Source: an uncultured bacterium
GTDB lineage: Bacteria > Actinomycetota > Coriobacteriia > Coriobacteriales > Coriobacteriaceae
Assembly (NCBI GenBank): GCA_905215275.1
Contig: CAJMPE010000040.1
Location: forward strand, 1-12,828
Reading direction: 5' to 3'
Length of the DNA stretch: 12,828 nt
Shown: positions 12,750 through 12,828 of the stretch, piece by piece
Layout of the letters: each line of letters opens with the position of its first letter
Numbering within the stretch: position 1 is the first letter of the stretch
The notes under the pieces: model-generated
Told to the model about the DNA's origin: nothing
The model's input: only the letters and a program-made list of their open reading frames with translations
Database searches by the model: none
Made by a program: the position numbers and the translations under genes

Positions 12750-12828
12750 CTAAATCCGCTCCGCGATCTCGTGGATGAGGTAGTCGGTCTTTTCCCAGCC
12801 CAGGCACGGATCGGTGATCGACTTGCCA
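12750..12828 (-). CDS. 3-deoxy-7-phosphoheptulonate (DAHP) synthase, type I, C-terminal fragment
   Basis: The last 25 residues and stop of a leftward gene cut by the window edge. It reads GKSITDPCLGWEKTD, then YLIHEIAERI and a TAG at 12750-12752. The GxSITDxCxGW motif is characteristic of the C-terminus of type I DAHP synthases (AroF/AroG/AroH), which condense phosphoenolpyruvate and erythrose 4-phosphate at the entry to aromatic amino acid synthesis. Only the end is visible, so feedback type and start cannot be judged. It converges on the ABC transporter, with terminator-like repeats between. Confidence 0.85.
   Translation of the reverse strand, partial: GKSITDPCLGWEKTDYLIHEIAERI

Noticed and set aside
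12508..12807. Short frames across the 12.4-12.75 kb repeats
   Set aside because: They run through palindromes and hairpins and into the DAHP synthase end in the wrong frame; not protein-like.

Overview
The window looks like chromosomal DNA of a GC-rich Coriobacteriia-type actinomycete, most likely Collinsella or a close relative. This is inferred from three things: GalK and GalT variants of the Gram-positive gut type, a two-domain flavodiiron protein beside sugar genes, and short GTGCCTGTCCCC-containing palindromes between genes. No rRNA, tRNA, CRISPR array, integrase or transposase was seen.

Left part (1-4233): a galactose (Leloir) unit. galK and galT run leftward with overlapping ends. A LacI-family regulator runs divergently to the right. 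Their shared 338-bp intergenic region holds three copies of GTACGTTAAC; two of them sit in the inverted-repeat form GTTA-N9-TAAC, making them the likely operators. The regulator probably represses galKT in the absence of inducer and may regulate itself.

Middle (4234-7751): a rightward flavodiiron protein (oxygen or NO reductase type) with a small inverted repeat across its putative promoter and leader. It ends in a 37-bp palindrome that also closes a leftward DeoR-family regulator. That regulator is divergent from a class II ketose-bisphosphate aldolase of the KbaY/GatY/Fba type. The AT-rich gap between them carries two TTTCG(T/A)TTA-type repeats 34 bp apart that resemble the AgaR-type operator, so the regulator probably controls the aldolase. 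The aldolase ends in a terminator nested inside a 29-bp inverted repeat.

7752-9424: a gene-poor stretch with one small unrecognised leftward ORF (good ribosome-binding site), then a leftward gene fusing a MutT-like Nudix hydrolase to a Vsr-type mismatch endonuclease. This fusion is the most unusual gene here: one polypeptide would join nucleotide-pool or nucleotide hydrolysis with strand nicking at mismatches.

Right part (9425-12828): a rightward BceAB/MacB-like ABC ATPase and a ten-helix FtsX-type permease with a large extracellular domain, overlapping by 11 bp. No two-component system is adjacent. After these come two further copies of the 37-bp palindrome in opposite orientation, a long imperfect terminator hairpin, another hairpin, and the C-terminal end of a leftward type I DAHP synthase.
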